32,558 nucleotides of DNA from M55B120 sp965549355 (GCA_965549355.1 CBEVGD010000005.1:1-32558); one strand, 5' to 3'. Counted from the first letter of the stretch, positions 7,316 to 15,752 are shown. Notes: generated by a model not told the origin, from the sequence alone. Numbers and translations are program-made.

Positions 7316-8974
7316 ATGATACCCAGATATTTAATAAATCCGGCATATTCGACAAAAATCTATCCATATTCTGACTGCATAATGATCGGAAGCGGCATAG
7401 CCGGCCTGTCCACTGCAATAAGACTGTCAAAGCATGATACAAAGGTCATTACTAAAAGCTCTCCTTCTACTTCGACGACATGGTATGCCCAGGGAGGTAT
7501 TGCAGCTGCAGTAAAAAAGCCTGACCAGTGGAAAAAGCATTATGAGGATACTATTATAGCCGGCCAGGGACTCTCTGATAAGAAAGCTGTGGAGATACTG
7601 GTTAAAAATGCTCCTTCCATGATAGAGAAGCTTATCGAGATAGGGACAAAATTTGACATAGTCGAAGGAGAGATAAGCCTGACAACCGAAGGGGGCCACA
7701 GCCATGCCAGGGTATTGCATGCCGGGGGAGATGCAACAGGAGAAGAGATCGAGAAAAAGCTGGTATCATTTACAAAAGGATTAAAACAGGTGGATTTTAA
7801 TCCGAATTATTTTGTACTCGACATATTGACTTCAGAAGATAAATGCCTCGGCGTCATGGGGCTCGACCTTAAAAAGGGTAATATCGAAATACATCCATCC
7901 GCAAATGTACTTATTGCGACCGGAGGTATCGGCCAGCTTTATGAGCTTTCCACCAATCCTTCCATCTCCACCGGCGATGGCATAGCGATGGCACACAGGG
8001 CCGGTGCAGAGGTCATGGATATAGAATTTGTACAGTTTCATCCTACAGTATTTCGAACCAATGATAAAGACCTGTTTCTGATAAGCGAAGCCCTTAGAGG
8101 CGAGGGCGCATATCTCAGGAACTGCAGGGGCAACCGTTTTATGGTCGGAAAGCATTCGCAGGAAGAGCTGGCTCCCAGAGATATAGTCGTAAAAGAGATG
8201 ATAAAAACGATGGATAAAAGCAAATGTAATTTTGTATACCTGGATGCGACCCATATCGCCAGGAGCCACCTGAAGATAAGGTTTCCAAATATAATCTCAA
8301 AACTTAAGGAAAACGGGCTCGACCTGAGCAAAGACTTAATAAAAGTATCCCCCGCAGAGCATTATTTGAGCGGGGGCATAAGGACAGATTATGATGGAAG
8401 AACCAGCGTGGAGGGACTCTATTCATGCGGCGAGACTGCTGCTACAGGGGCCCATGGAGCAAACAGGCTCGCGAGCAATTCCCTTATGGAGGGCCTTGTA
8501 TATGGCTGGAAGATATACCAGGACATAGAGGCAAAGCTGAAATCGCCATCAAAGGATATTGTTAGAGAAACACTATCAGATATAAATAAAGTAATCGAAG
8601 AAGATAAAAATAATGTAAAAGACAGTAAAATGCCTATTGGAACAAAGATAGACATAAAAACTCTGATTGCAAGCCTGAGAAGCATAATGAGCAGTGAAGT
8701 CGGGATACTCAGGAACAGATCCGGCCTTGATGAGGCAAGGGGTTTCATTGATTTTCATATAGGAAATCAAAATCTTTACAACCGGAAAGATAAAGACATG
8801 CTGGAATTTGCCAATATGCTTACAGTGGCAGATCTTATAATAAAAGCGGCCACTATCAGGGAAGAAAGCCGGGGCACTCATCTGAGATCTGATTTTCCAG
8901 ACAAGGATGACAAAAACTGGAAAAAACATATAATAATAAAAAAAGATAAAATCAGTTTTAAAAGGGTTGAATAG
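7316..8974 (+). CDS. nadB: L-aspartate oxidase
   Basis: FAD enzyme of 552 residues that oxidises L-aspartate to iminoaspartate, the substrate for NadA; in anaerobes fumarate is the usual acceptor. Seen: the Rossmann FAD motif IGSGIAGLSTAIRL (about residues 24-37), TSTTWYAQGGIAAA, the active-site EGGHSHARVLHAGGDATG, EFVQFHPT, APRDIV, and the C-terminal FAD block CGETAATGAHGANRLASNS. These separate it from fumarate reductase subunits only in part, but the place between nadA and nadC settles the call. The ribosome site is weak (AAGAG). It lies 6 bases ahead of nadC. Confidence 0.96.
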   Translation: MIPRYLINPAYSTKIYPYSDCIMIGSGIAGLSTAIRLSKHDTKVITKSSPSTSTTWYAQGGIAAAVKKPDQWKKHYEDTIIAGQGLSDKKAVEILVKNAPSMIEKLIEIGTKFDIVEGEISLTTEGGHSHARVLHAGGDATGEEIEKKLVSFTKGLKQVDFNPNYFVLDILTSEDKCLGVMGLDLKKGNIEIHPSANVLIATGGIGQLYELSTNPSISTGDGIAMAHRAGAEVMDIEFVQFHPTVFRTNDKDLFLISEALRGEGAYLRNCRGNRFMVGKHSQEELAPRDIVVKEMIKTMDKSKCNFVYLDATHIARSHLKIRFPNIISKLKENGLDLSKDLIKVSPAEHYLSGGIRTDYDGRTSVEGLYSCGETAATGAHGANRLASNSLMEGLVYGWKIYQDIEAKLKSPSKDIVRETLSDINKVIEEDKNNVKDSKMPIGTKIDIKTLIASLRSIMSSEVGILRNRSGLDEARGFIDFHIGNQNLYNRKDKDMLEFANMLTVADLIIKAATIREESRGTHLRSDFPDKDDKNWKKHIIIKKDKISFKRVE

Positions 8975-8980
8975 GGATTT

Positions 8981-9847
8981 ATGAATATGATAAAGAGAAT
9001 CGAAAAATATGAAGTCCTTGACCTCGTAAAAGGCGCCATATCCGAAGACATGGGAGGTTTTGGAGATATCACCTCAAAATATCTGATACCTGATAAGGAT
9101 CTTTCTTCAGCTTATATCGTATGCAAAGAACCGGGAGGAGCCGTACTGAGCGGCCTTGACATTGCAGCCTATGTTTTTGGAGAAATAGACCCGGAAATAC
9201 TGGTAAAACCATTAAAAGATGACGGGACCGGTCTTGATTTTATGGACAGGGTGTGTGATATAGAGGGGCCGGCAGCATCGATATTAAAAGCCGAAAGGAC
9301 CTGTCTTAACTTCATCCAGCATATGTCGGGAATAGCTACCCTTACCGGCCAGTTTGTAAAAATAGCAGCTCCACACGGCGTAAAGATAGTAGATACAAGA
9401 AAGACCAAACCGATGCTCAGGAAGGTCGAAAAATATGCAGTACTCTGCGGAGGCGGTCATAATCACCGTTTCGGTCTTTTTGATGGGGTCCTTATAAAGG
9501 ATAATCATATTGCGGCTGCCGGAGGGGTGCTCAGGGCAATAGCTTCTATCAGAAATAATGTACCCCATACTGTAAAGATCGAGGTCGAAGTCAAGGATTT
9601 TGATGAGCTGGATCAAGCCCTTAAAGGCAAAGCCGATATAATAATGCTTGATAATATGGGTCCAAAAGATATGGGGAAAGCCGTAAAGATCATCAGGAGA
9701 AAACGGGAAGATACAGTAATTGAAGCCTCGGGAAATGTAAATCTGGGAACACTGGAAGATATTTGCAAAACAGGAATAGATGTAGTCTCCGTTGGGGCCC
9801 TGACCCATTCCGCCCCTTCCATAGATTTCTCCCTGGAATTTGAATAA
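8981..9847 (+). CDS. nadC: nicotinate-nucleotide diphosphorylase (quinolinate phosphoribosyltransferase)
   Basis: Converts quinolinate and PRPP to nicotinate mononucleotide, CO2 and pyrophosphate. The 288 residues are normal length. Seen: EDMGGFGDIT near the N terminus, HMSGIATLT, VDTRKTKP with catalytic Arg/Lys, CGGGHNHRFGLFDGVLIKDN, VEVKDFDELDQAL, MLDNM and the C-terminal GNVNLGTLEDICKTGIDVVS barrel end. The ATG at 8981 has AGGG nearby; ATG 8987 is an alternative. It completes the nadABC operon. No salvage or regulator gene is adjacent. Confidence 0.96.
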   Translation: MNMIKRIEKYEVLDLVKGAISEDMGGFGDITSKYLIPDKDLSSAYIVCKEPGGAVLSGLDIAAYVFGEIDPEILVKPLKDDGTGLDFMDRVCDIEGPAASILKAERTCLNFIQHMSGIATLTGQFVKIAAPHGVKIVDTRKTKPMLRKVEKYAVLCGGGHNHRFGLFDGVLIKDNHIAAAGGVLRAIASIRNNVPHTVKIEVEVKDFDELDQALKGKADIIMLDNMGPKDMGKAVKIIRRKREDTVIEASGNVNLGTLEDICKTGIDVVSVGALTHSAPSIDFSLEFE

Positions 9848-9995
9848 GATCATTCCGCTTCATAGATTTACCATTATTTCTTCTTCTATAATATCTTTAT
9901 ACCCTTCGATATAGTACTTATATTTTCTTACTTTATAATCTAAAATCAGGTTTTTTGCTGAAAGTTCTTTTACAAAAATAACATTTTACAGTCCT
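9848..9995. other. convergent gap with a possible gene remnant on the minus strand
   Basis: The gap lies between the ends of nadC and the DUF1854 gene. On the minus strand, 9982 down to 9860, one frame reads about 41 residues of protein-like sequence (containing KYKYYIEGYKDIIEEEI) and ends in TGA, but it has no plausible start codon. It could be the C-terminal scrap of a lost gene downstream of DUF1854. No clear terminator hairpin was found. Confidence 0.25.
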
Positions 9996-10490
9996 CTATA
10001 ATTGTTCTTCCAGCATATTTCTACTTGCAGAATTAAGTTTTTCATAATCTTTTATCTCATACTTGTTGTCATCAATATCTATTATTACCAGATGTTTTTC
10101 TCCCAGCTTTTTAACATCAATAGTAGTATCGAGTATTTCAAATTCCTTATATCCTTTGTCCGTCTTCACATACCAGCGCATAACTCCCAGTGTCTCCTTG
10201 ATACTTATTATTTCAAGTATCTCAGGCAATAAGTAATACCTGTCCAGTAAGGCTCTGATATTTTTTTTAGATTTCATGTCAAGTTCCTCAATATCCGACA
10301 GTATTCCCACTTCTTCCCCATTGGAATCTAAAAAGAGTATATATTTATCTTTATATGTTAAAGGGAACAAACGTCTAGGCCTTACTTTCTCCATTACGAC
10401 ATTATTTGCAAAATCAATTTTCAGCATATCTTTTTCTATCAGCTGCACGCACCTGATGTCCCTCATCTTCATACAAATTTTATTGCACAT
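9996..10490 (-). CDS. DUF1854 domain protein (ABC-transporter partner)
   Basis: Protein of 164 residues with no signal or membrane segment. It matches my recollection of the DUF1854 family in the centre: KVRPRRLFPLTYKDKYILFL, then EEVGILSDIEELD, then the YYLLPEILEIISIKETLGVM and RWYVKTDKGYKEFEI blocks. The family's biochemical role is unknown to me. Database names link it to cyanophycin metabolism because of gene neighbourhood. Here it starts one base beyond the stop codon of the ABC exporter, with GGGGAG 11 bases upstream inside the exporter gene, so the two are translationally linked and probably work together. No cyanophycin synthetase or cyanophycinase is in the window. Confidence 0.8.
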   Translation of the reverse strand: MCNKICMKMRDIRCVQLIEKDMLKIDFANNVVMEKVRPRRLFPLTYKDKYILFLDSNGEEVGILSDIEELDMKSKKNIRALLDRYYLLPEILEIISIKETLGVMRWYVKTDKGYKEFEILDTTIDVKKLGEKHLVIIDIDDNKYEIKDYEKLNSASRNMLEEQL

Positions 10491-10491
10491 A

Positions 10492-12768
10492 TTAATAAAT
10501 ACTCCCCAAAATATTTTTGTAATCTATAATATCTATCCCCATGTCGGTCTGCATTTTCACCAATTTATAAAACCTGTCTTTATTAGCCATCAATTCATTC
10601 TGCGTGCCGAATTCAACTATTGCCCCTTTTTCCAGTACAAGAATCTTATCGGCCTTACGTAATGTCGACAGCCTGTGAGCTATTATTAATGTCGTTCTGT
10701 TTTCTATTAATCTGTCAATAGCTTCCTGTATTAACTTCTCCGTCTCAGCGTCGACTGCCGACGTGGCTTCATCAAGCATTAATATTCTGGGATTATTTAT
10801 TACCGTGCGGGCAATTGATATACGCTGCTTTTCTCCTCCCGAAAGCCCGGTCCCACGCTCTCCCAGTATAGTATCATAAGCATCGGGGAATCTGCTTATA
10901 AACCCGTGTGCATTGGCAACCTTTGCTGCTGTTATTATCTCCTCTATGGAAGCTTCCGGTTTGCTGTATGAAATATTATTCACAACATTGTCTCTGAATA
11001 ATAAAGGTTCCTGGAGAACATATCCTATATTCTTCCTTAGAAAACTCTTATCAATTGTACTGATTTCATGACCATCAATAAATATATTCCCATTAGTGCA
11101 ATCGTAATACCTGAGCATCAGGTTTGCAATCGTCGATTTTCCTGAGCCGGTTGAGCCCACAATTCCCAATGTTTCTCCCGATTCTACCGAAAATGTTATG
11201 CCTTTGAGGATAGGATTGGACTTTTCATAATAGAATTCAACATTTTTGAATTCAAGCTTACCATCTAGTTTTTCAATAATATTGTTTTTTCCCATATCCG
11301 GTTCAGGCTCAGAGTCCAGTATTTCAAAAACGCGTTCTGCTGAAGTGGCAGCCTGCTGCAACTGGTCGTTGAAGTTGGCGAAAAATGTAACCGGTGCATA
11401 AAACATTCCCACATAACTGATAAATGCTATAAGTACCCCTATAGAAATTATATCCGGTTTTGTGATGACCCAGTAACCCCCAAGCGCCCACACGACAAGT
11501 CCCCCAGTCATAACAAGCAACCCTATCAAGGGAGAGAAAATATTAGCCATTCTTGCTGCGTTCCTATGTTCATTAATAAGTTCTTCCCCTTGTCTGGTAT
11601 ACTGGTTCACCACTCTGTCCTCGGTTGAAAACGCTTTAATAACTTTTATACCGGGGATAACATCTCCCAGGAATGCATTCATCTTTGATATACGTCTCCA
11701 TATGCGCCGGTATTTGGGTCTCATTCTCCTGGCATATATCTTTGATCCCCATATTACCAGTGGGATTGGAAGCATCGATATTAAAGCCAGCTGCCAATGC
11801 ATCCCCAGCATAATTATCATAATTATTGCCAGCGTCAAAAGCTGAAGCAGGATATTCTGGGTGAGTGAAATCAGAAATGCCTGTATCCTTTGTGTGTCGT
11901 TACTCACTCTTGACATAATGGAACCGGTGCTTCTTTTGTCATAATATTTTACTGCAAGAAACTGAATTTTTGCAAACACTTCTGTTCTCAAACCAAATAT
12001 TATCTTTTCGGAAAGTATGCTCAAATTGTAGCCTCTTACACCTGACAACAAAGAGTTTACTAAATACAACACAAACACCATTGCCACAATCTGCCATAAT
12101 TTGTTCATATTGCCTGCAGGCAAAACATCATCTATCAGGATTTTCGTTATATACGGGGGAACTAAAGGTATCACTATCGTAACCAGCGATAACATTAAAA
12201 CCATACCTGTCAATTTTGCATGGGGTCTAATATATTTTAAAAGCCTCTGTACTACCTTCTTTTTATCAATACATAAAACGCATATGGAATTTTTATCCTG
12301 GAGGGTCCTGCCGCACTTCGGGCAGCGGTATTTGGTTTCCGGTTTTTTACCATTCTCTGTAATCGCATTATCCGTATTTACAGCTTTTTTTTCAGGTTTA
12401 TTAACTGTTGAAACTATCTCTTCAAAATAATCAAGACATGAATTCGAAAATCTGTTTATATCAATTTTTTGACCATCGACAACAACCTGGAGAATAGAAT
12501 TGCTGTACATCCTTTCAATTTCGCATTGTTCAATTTTATCAAGTCCGATTTTCAGACAGTTTCCTTCGTGCGCACGATCATACGATATAAGACTGTCTTT
12601 GGTAACTATAAGATAACTGGTCAGGTATTGACCGTTTAAACTTAAATCAGAAGGTACTTTTAAAATAACTTTTTCGTCTGGACTAAGTACATTTTTTAAA
12701 AATTCTTCTTCCTTATAATGTACTTCGTTCTTTTCTTCAGGTAACTCATCACTTTCGTCGTCACTCAT
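10492..12768 (-). CDS. ABC exporter (fused permease-ATPase) with N-terminal extension and zinc ribbon
   Basis: Half-transporter of 758 residues, expected to work as a dimer in the inner membrane. Residues 1-125 form an acidic, beta-rich extension that could be a PH-like fold (inference). A zinc ribbon follows (CPKC at 149-152, CVLC at 163-166). About six membrane segments span 185-460. The ATPase has Walker A GSTGSGKST (538-546), signature LSGGEKQR (642-649), Walker B ILMLDEA (662-668) and the switch His698. It belongs to the MsbA/lipid and peptide exporter class. The extension plus DUF1854 partner matches transporters annotated as cyanophycin metabolism-associated. The substrate is unknown. 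The ATG lacks an obvious ribosome site and sits 10 bases behind a hairpin (12778-12793). Confidence 0.92.
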   Translation of the reverse strand: MSDDESDELPEEKNEVHYKEEEFLKNVLSPDEKVILKVPSDLSLNGQYLTSYLIVTKDSLISYDRAHEGNCLKIGLDKIEQCEIERMYSNSILQVVVDGQKIDINRFSNSCLDYFEEIVSTVNKPEKKAVNTDNAITENGKKPETKYRCPKCGRTLQDKNSICVLCIDKKKVVQRLLKYIRPHAKLTGMVLMLSLVTIVIPLVPPYITKILIDDVLPAGNMNKLWQIVAMVFVLYLVNSLLSGVRGYNLSILSEKIIFGLRTEVFAKIQFLAVKYYDKRSTGSIMSRVSNDTQRIQAFLISLTQNILLQLLTLAIIMIIMLGMHWQLALISMLPIPLVIWGSKIYARRMRPKYRRIWRRISKMNAFLGDVIPGIKVIKAFSTEDRVVNQYTRQGEELINEHRNAARMANIFSPLIGLLVMTGGLVVWALGGYWVITKPDIISIGVLIAFISYVGMFYAPVTFFANFNDQLQQAATSAERVFEILDSEPEPDMGKNNIIEKLDGKLEFKNVEFYYEKSNPILKGITFSVESGETLGIVGSTGSGKSTIANLMLRYYDCTNGNIFIDGHEISTIDKSFLRKNIGYVLQEPLLFRDNVVNNISYSKPEASIEEIITAAKVANAHGFISRFPDAYDTILGERGTGLSGGEKQRISIARTVINNPRILMLDEATSAVDAETEKLIQEAIDRLIENRTTLIIAHRLSTLRKADKILVLEKGAIVEFGTQNELMANKDRFYKLVKMQTDMGIDIIDYKNILGSIY

Positions 12769-12777
12769 TACAACGCC

Positions 12778-12793
12778 GGCAATATCAATTGCC
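12778..12793. repeat. hairpin in the ABC exporter leader
   Basis: GGCAAT-ATCA-ATTGCC, perfect six-base arms, ending 10 bases before the exporter start codon on the minus strand. A nearby second small stem is CGGA-taa-TCCG. They could hold the translation start closed, but no known riboswitch class is recognised. Confidence 0.35.
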
Positions 12794-12880
12794 AGCCCCT
12801 CACTTTCTCCCCTGCGGATTATCCGTTCCTTTAAGGTTAAGCACTCTGTATTTTTTTACCAATCATACACAACATGGCAA

Positions 12881-12909
12881 AAAATATCACATCTATATCT
12901 CAAAGTCAA
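12881..12909 (-). promoter_or_regulatory. sigma70-type promoter of the ABC-DUF1854 operon
   Basis: Read on the minus strand: -35 TTGACT (12909-12904, five of six), 17-base spacer, -10 TATTTT (12886-12881, four of six). It predicts a start near 12874 and a leader of about 105 bases. This is long enough for the structured region before the start codon. Confidence 0.55.
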
Positions 12910-13330
12910 CTAAAATTTAAAGTATATTTCTCAAGTGAAAATTATCTCACTTTCTATAAAAAATTATTGAATACTGCCTACAAACCAGGGAGTTAATATG
13001 AACATAAGTATTAAGCTTTATAATGTAAAATCAGGTTTTTTATTTTATCTAAAATTTGTTTATTAGGGTTTAAAAGAACAGACCATCAAATTTATACCAG
13101 CGGCCAGGCGGAGAAAAACGCTGGCAGAGTTTCTGATATATTTTATTCCAAAAGAGATCCTAAAATGCTTTGCGGTAGTTCGAATCATCAAATTTGGCTC
13201 CCCGGGTAGGACCATGACTGATACTCTTCTGATTGCAGGACTGCAATATAGTTATCAACTTCTTCTAAAAGAACCGGTTTCTTTTTGATCCTTTTTCATT
13301 CCGGTAATCATCTATTTCCATTATACTTTC

Positions 13331-14569
13331 TTAGACGGACCAGGAGCCTGTCCGAGAATTGGGCTCAGGCTCCTGGCATATGGGATCATATCGTACATTC
13401 ACCCATTTTTTACTCTTGCTGCTTTCTACAGTCTTGTGGACAAAATGCACCCCTTTTGCTCCATCCCGGACCGTTGGAAAATCGGTATCAAATCCTCCCG
13501 GCTCTTCCCCTTTCTTTTTAGCCAGCATCGTCCGGGAAGTATTCAGGTATATATTTGCCAGGGATTCAATAAATGCTTCAGGATGGCCAAAGGGTAATCT
13601 GCTATTATGTCCGGTTATATCTTCCAGATAATCATTTCCGCGCCTGTATACTTGTTCCGGCCCGTCGAGGCTTCTTAAATACAGATAATTAGGGTTTTCC
13701 TGGTGCCATTCCAGGGAAGCTTCGGTTCCATATACCATAAACCTTAGATTGTTTTCTTCACCCACGGATATCTGTGAGGCATACAGGATGCCCCTTGCTC
13801 CATTCTCATAATGGACCAGGACATTTCCATCATCGTCAAGGACACGGTCCTTGCCGAATATAGTAAGGTCCGCCAATATCTCTTCCATTTCCAGCCCTGT
13901 AATATAATTGGACATATTTTCGATATGGGTGCCCAGATCCCCCATACAGGAAGATATCCCTGCCTGCGCGGGATCTGTTCTCCAGACCGCCTGTTTTGCC
14001 CCATCTTTTTCAATAGTATTTGTGAGCCATCCCTGCGGGTAAAGGACCACCACCTTTCTTATCTCCCCTATCTTTCCATCTTTTATCAGTTTTCTGGCCT
14101 GCTTTACCATAGGGTACCCTGTATATGTATAGGTAACTGCAAAAATCTTATCCTTTTCCTTTGCTATCCGGCACAGATCTTCGGCTTCTTCAATGGTCCT
14201 GGTCATAGGCTTATCACAAATAATATTAAAACCTGCTTCCATAAAAAGTTTTGCTGCAGGGTAATGAACATGATTTGGGGTAACTATGGATACAAAATCA
14301 ATTCTTTCTTCTTCAGGGAGTCCTGCTTCCTTTTCTGCCATTTCCTGATATGAACCATATACTCTGGCAGGGTCGAGCATAAGTTCCCTGCCCTGTGCAT
14401 TTGATTTTTCTGCAGATGAAGAAAATGCACCGGCTGCCAGCTCCATTTTCCCGTCCAGGGCAGCAGCAGCTCTATGAACAGCACCAAAGAATGCATCCGG
14501 TCCGCCCCCGATCATTCCGTATTTTATCTTAGTTTGTTTTTGTGATCCTTTCTTGATTATGCCTGCCAT
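13331..14569 (-). CDS. Gfo/Idh/MocA-family NAD(P)-dependent oxidoreductase
   Basis: Sugar- or polyol-type dehydrogenase of 412 residues. N-terminal Rossmann domain: YGMIGGGPDAFFGAVHR at about 17-33, then VSIVTPNHVHYPAAK and the dinucleotide/catalytic loop ICDKPMTRT with its Lys. The C-terminal alpha/beta domain includes GDLGTHIEN with the usual catalytic Asp and His. The substrate is not predictable; related proteins act on inositols, anhydrosugars or keto-sugars, which would suit the catabolic genes at 26.7-32.4 kb, but they are 12 kb away. AGAGGG precedes the ATG. The natural end of the fold is near VESSKSKKWVNVRYD; the last 16 or so residues are encoded by dispersed repeat copy 2. Confidence 0.88.
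   Translation of the reverse strand: MAGIIKKGSQKQTKIKYGMIGGGPDAFFGAVHRAAAALDGKMELAAGAFSSSAEKSNAQGRELMLDPARVYGSYQEMAEKEAGLPEEERIDFVSIVTPNHVHYPAAKLFMEAGFNIICDKPMTRTIEEAEDLCRIAKEKDKIFAVTYTYTGYPMVKQARKLIKDGKIGEIRKVVVLYPQGWLTNTIEKDGAKQAVWRTDPAQAGISSCMGDLGTHIENMSNYITGLEMEEILADLTIFGKDRVLDDDGNVLVHYENGARGILYASQISVGEENNLRFMVYGTEASLEWHQENPNYLYLRSLDGPEQVYRRGNDYLEDITGHNSRLPFGHPEAFIESLANIYLNTSRTMLAKKKGEEPGGFDTDFPTVRDGAKGVHFVHKTVESSKSKKWVNVRYDPICQEPEPNSRTGSWSV
13341..13376. repeat. dispersed 3'-end repeat, copy 2 (strong hairpin)
   Basis: CAGGAGCCTGTCCGAGAATT followed by GGGCTCAGGCTCCTGG. The outer arms CCAGGAGCCTG and CAGGCTCCTGG are perfect 11-base inverted repeats around a 15-base loop. The core matches copy 3 in GGAGCCTGTCCGAGAA. 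It lies inside the last codons of the minus-strand oxidoreductase gene, in the opposite sense to copies 1 and 3 relative to its host gene. Confidence 0.7.
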
Positions 14570-14740
14570 TATTGACCCTCTTTTTATTTTATAATTACCC
14601 GCATTTTCTTCTTTGTTGATTTTTTTTAAGATACTGATTTTATACTACCTGCTTCTTTAAGTGATTCCCTAATATATTTTAAAAGATAAACTTAAATACT
14701 TCAAAATATTTGATTTATTGCATATTGTACTCTTTTATTT

Positions 14741-14758
14741 TTTTAGCTGTATCTGGCC
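14741..14758. repeat. direct repeat flanking the methyltransferase gene, downstream copy
   Basis: TTTTAGCTGTATCTGGCC, matched by TTTTAGCTGTACTGGCC at 15421-15437 with one extra T. This copy ends 15 bases beyond the methyltransferase stop codon. Confidence 0.45.
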
Positions 14759-14773
14759 GGTGAATTCAATCTT

Positions 14774-15406
14774 TCATGGCTTTTTGGCACTAATCACTAC
14801 AAAAGAACCCGGTCCATAGCCTTTTTTAACTTTCTCAATTTCATTTATATCATCAATGTCTTTAAATATGGTTTGGCTAAATGAGAAATCCGTAAACCCT
14901 GGTTTTATTAAATATTCCTTTACTTCGTCTACTGAATAAAAATTAGCTTCCCTGTAAAATACATTTTCATGTTTAATTTCTTGATAAATCTCACCCAGTC
15001 TACTATTTTTATCCACAAAACCATTTATAAAATATCCGCCTGGCTCCAATATCCTGAATACTTCACTGAAAGCTTTCTCTACATCATCTAAAAAACAAAG
15101 TGTGGTTACCATTAAGGCCAGATCAAAACCAGCATCGCCAAACGGAATATCTTCTGCTATTCCTTCGGTAACTGATATTCCTCTACCTCTGGCAATTTCA
15201 GCCATTTTTTTTGAAGGCTCAAGCCCTTTAGTGATTCCCAGTGGTTTTGCAAATCTACCACTTCCTACTCCGATTTCAATAGCATTACTGAATTCTGGCA
15301 ATGCCTCTTTTATAATATTTATCTCCGTTTCATATACATACCTGTTTCTTGTAAACCAGTCCTCATATTTATTAGAATATTTTTCAAAAGGTTTTATTTT
15401 AGCCAT
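14774..15406 (-). CDS. class I SAM-dependent methyltransferase
   Basis: Small-molecule type methyltransferase of 210 residues (Methyltransf_11-like). Motif I is AIEIGVGSGRFAKPLG, followed by GLEPSKKM (motif II acidic end), GIAEDIPFGDAGFDLALMV (motifs III-IV), and FRILEPGGYFINGFVDK (post-motif helix and strand). The C-terminal part, with an FYSVDEVKEYL segment, is the cap seen in family members of unknown substrate. The frame opens earlier, at 15451, but ATG 15406 is chosen because GGAGAG lies 9 bases upstream and the upstream residues are not family-like. The gene is bracketed closely by an imperfect 17/18-base direct repeat, so it may be an insertion cassette. Confidence 0.85.
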   Translation of the reverse strand: MAKIKPFEKYSNKYEDWFTRNRYVYETEINIIKEALPEFSNAIEIGVGSGRFAKPLGITKGLEPSKKMAEIARGRGISVTEGIAEDIPFGDAGFDLALMVTTLCFLDDVEKAFSEVFRILEPGGYFINGFVDKNSRLGEIYQEIKHENVFYREANFYSVDEVKEYLIKPGFTDFSFSQTIFKDIDDINEIEKVKKGYGPGSFVVISAKKP

Positions 15407-15420
15407 TAATACCACTCTCC

Positions 15421-15437
15421 TTTTAGCTGTACTGGCC
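15421..15437. repeat. direct repeat flanking the methyltransferase gene, upstream copy
   Basis: TTTTAGCTGTACTGGCC, adjacent to the ribosome-binding site of the methyltransferase gene; partner of 14741-14758. Confidence 0.45.
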
Positions 15438-15695
15438 AGCAGTAAACACAACTCTTGAATAGTTCAATTTAAATAAAATTATGTTTATTATATTATATAT
15501 CATAAGGTACAGATATAGTATCAACCACGCTCCAGAGATAACCAAAGAAGAAATCTTTACTAAGCATCATCATCTCAGGCACCCTGAAAGAAACGATTAT
15601 TTTATTTTCTATCGCAGCTCTGACACAAGTAAACATTCCCCAACTGTCAAATTGGGTGTTAAATTTTTTCACTTATTTTACATAAATTTAAAATT

Positions 15696-15724
15696 CTGAC
15701 AGGATGAAAAAATAGATATATAAT
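15696..15724 (+). promoter_or_regulatory. near-consensus sigma70-type promoter of the PEBP gene
   Basis: -35 CTGACA (15696-15701, five of six), 17-base spacer, -10 TATAAT (15719-15724, perfect). The predicted start is about 15731, leaving a leader of about 43 bases before ATG 15774. Confidence 0.75.
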
Positions 15725-15730
15725 ATAGGC

Positions 15731-15752
15731 TATTAATACAGTGGTATTAATA
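15731..15752. promoter_or_regulatory. putative operator at the PEBP transcription start
   Basis: TATTAATAC-AGTG-GTATTAATA: perfect nine-base arms with a four-base centre. It begins at the predicted +1, the classical place for a repressor. As RNA it would form a hairpin at the very 5' end of the message. The regulator is unknown. Confidence 0.55.

Larger units (their letters stand above)
12769..13330. other. 562-base gap between ABC exporter and oxidoreductase genes
   Basis: The first 140 bases hold the exporter leader and promoter. An inverted pair AAGTGA/TCACTT (12933-12938 and 12947-12952) lies just upstream of that promoter. A 22-codon plus-strand ORF at 12998-13066 has a good AGGGAG ribosome site but no recognisable product. 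From about 13290 to 13158 the minus strand shows a protein-like frame broken by a frameshift, possibly a gene fragment. No tRNA was found, although TTCGAATC occurs at 13179. Confidence 0.5.

Noticed and set aside
12998..13066. 22-codon plus-strand ORF with a good ribosome site
   Set aside because: No recognisable product and no convincing promoter; AT-rich gaps yield such frames by chance.
13179..13186. TTCGAATC, like a tRNA T-loop
   Set aside because: The flanking bases do not form a T-stem, and no acceptor or anticodon arm can be built around it.
15540..15610. Minus-strand GGGTGCCTGAGA resembling the start of a TPP riboswitch, with a later TCTGGAGCG
   Set aside because: The second conserved half (CTGATCTGGATAATACCAGCG pattern) is not present in the right order, and the downstream gene is a methyltransferase.
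15481..15699. 72-codon plus-strand ORF between methyltransferase and PEBP genes
   Set aside because: No ribosome site, no domain, and it runs into the PEBP promoter region.
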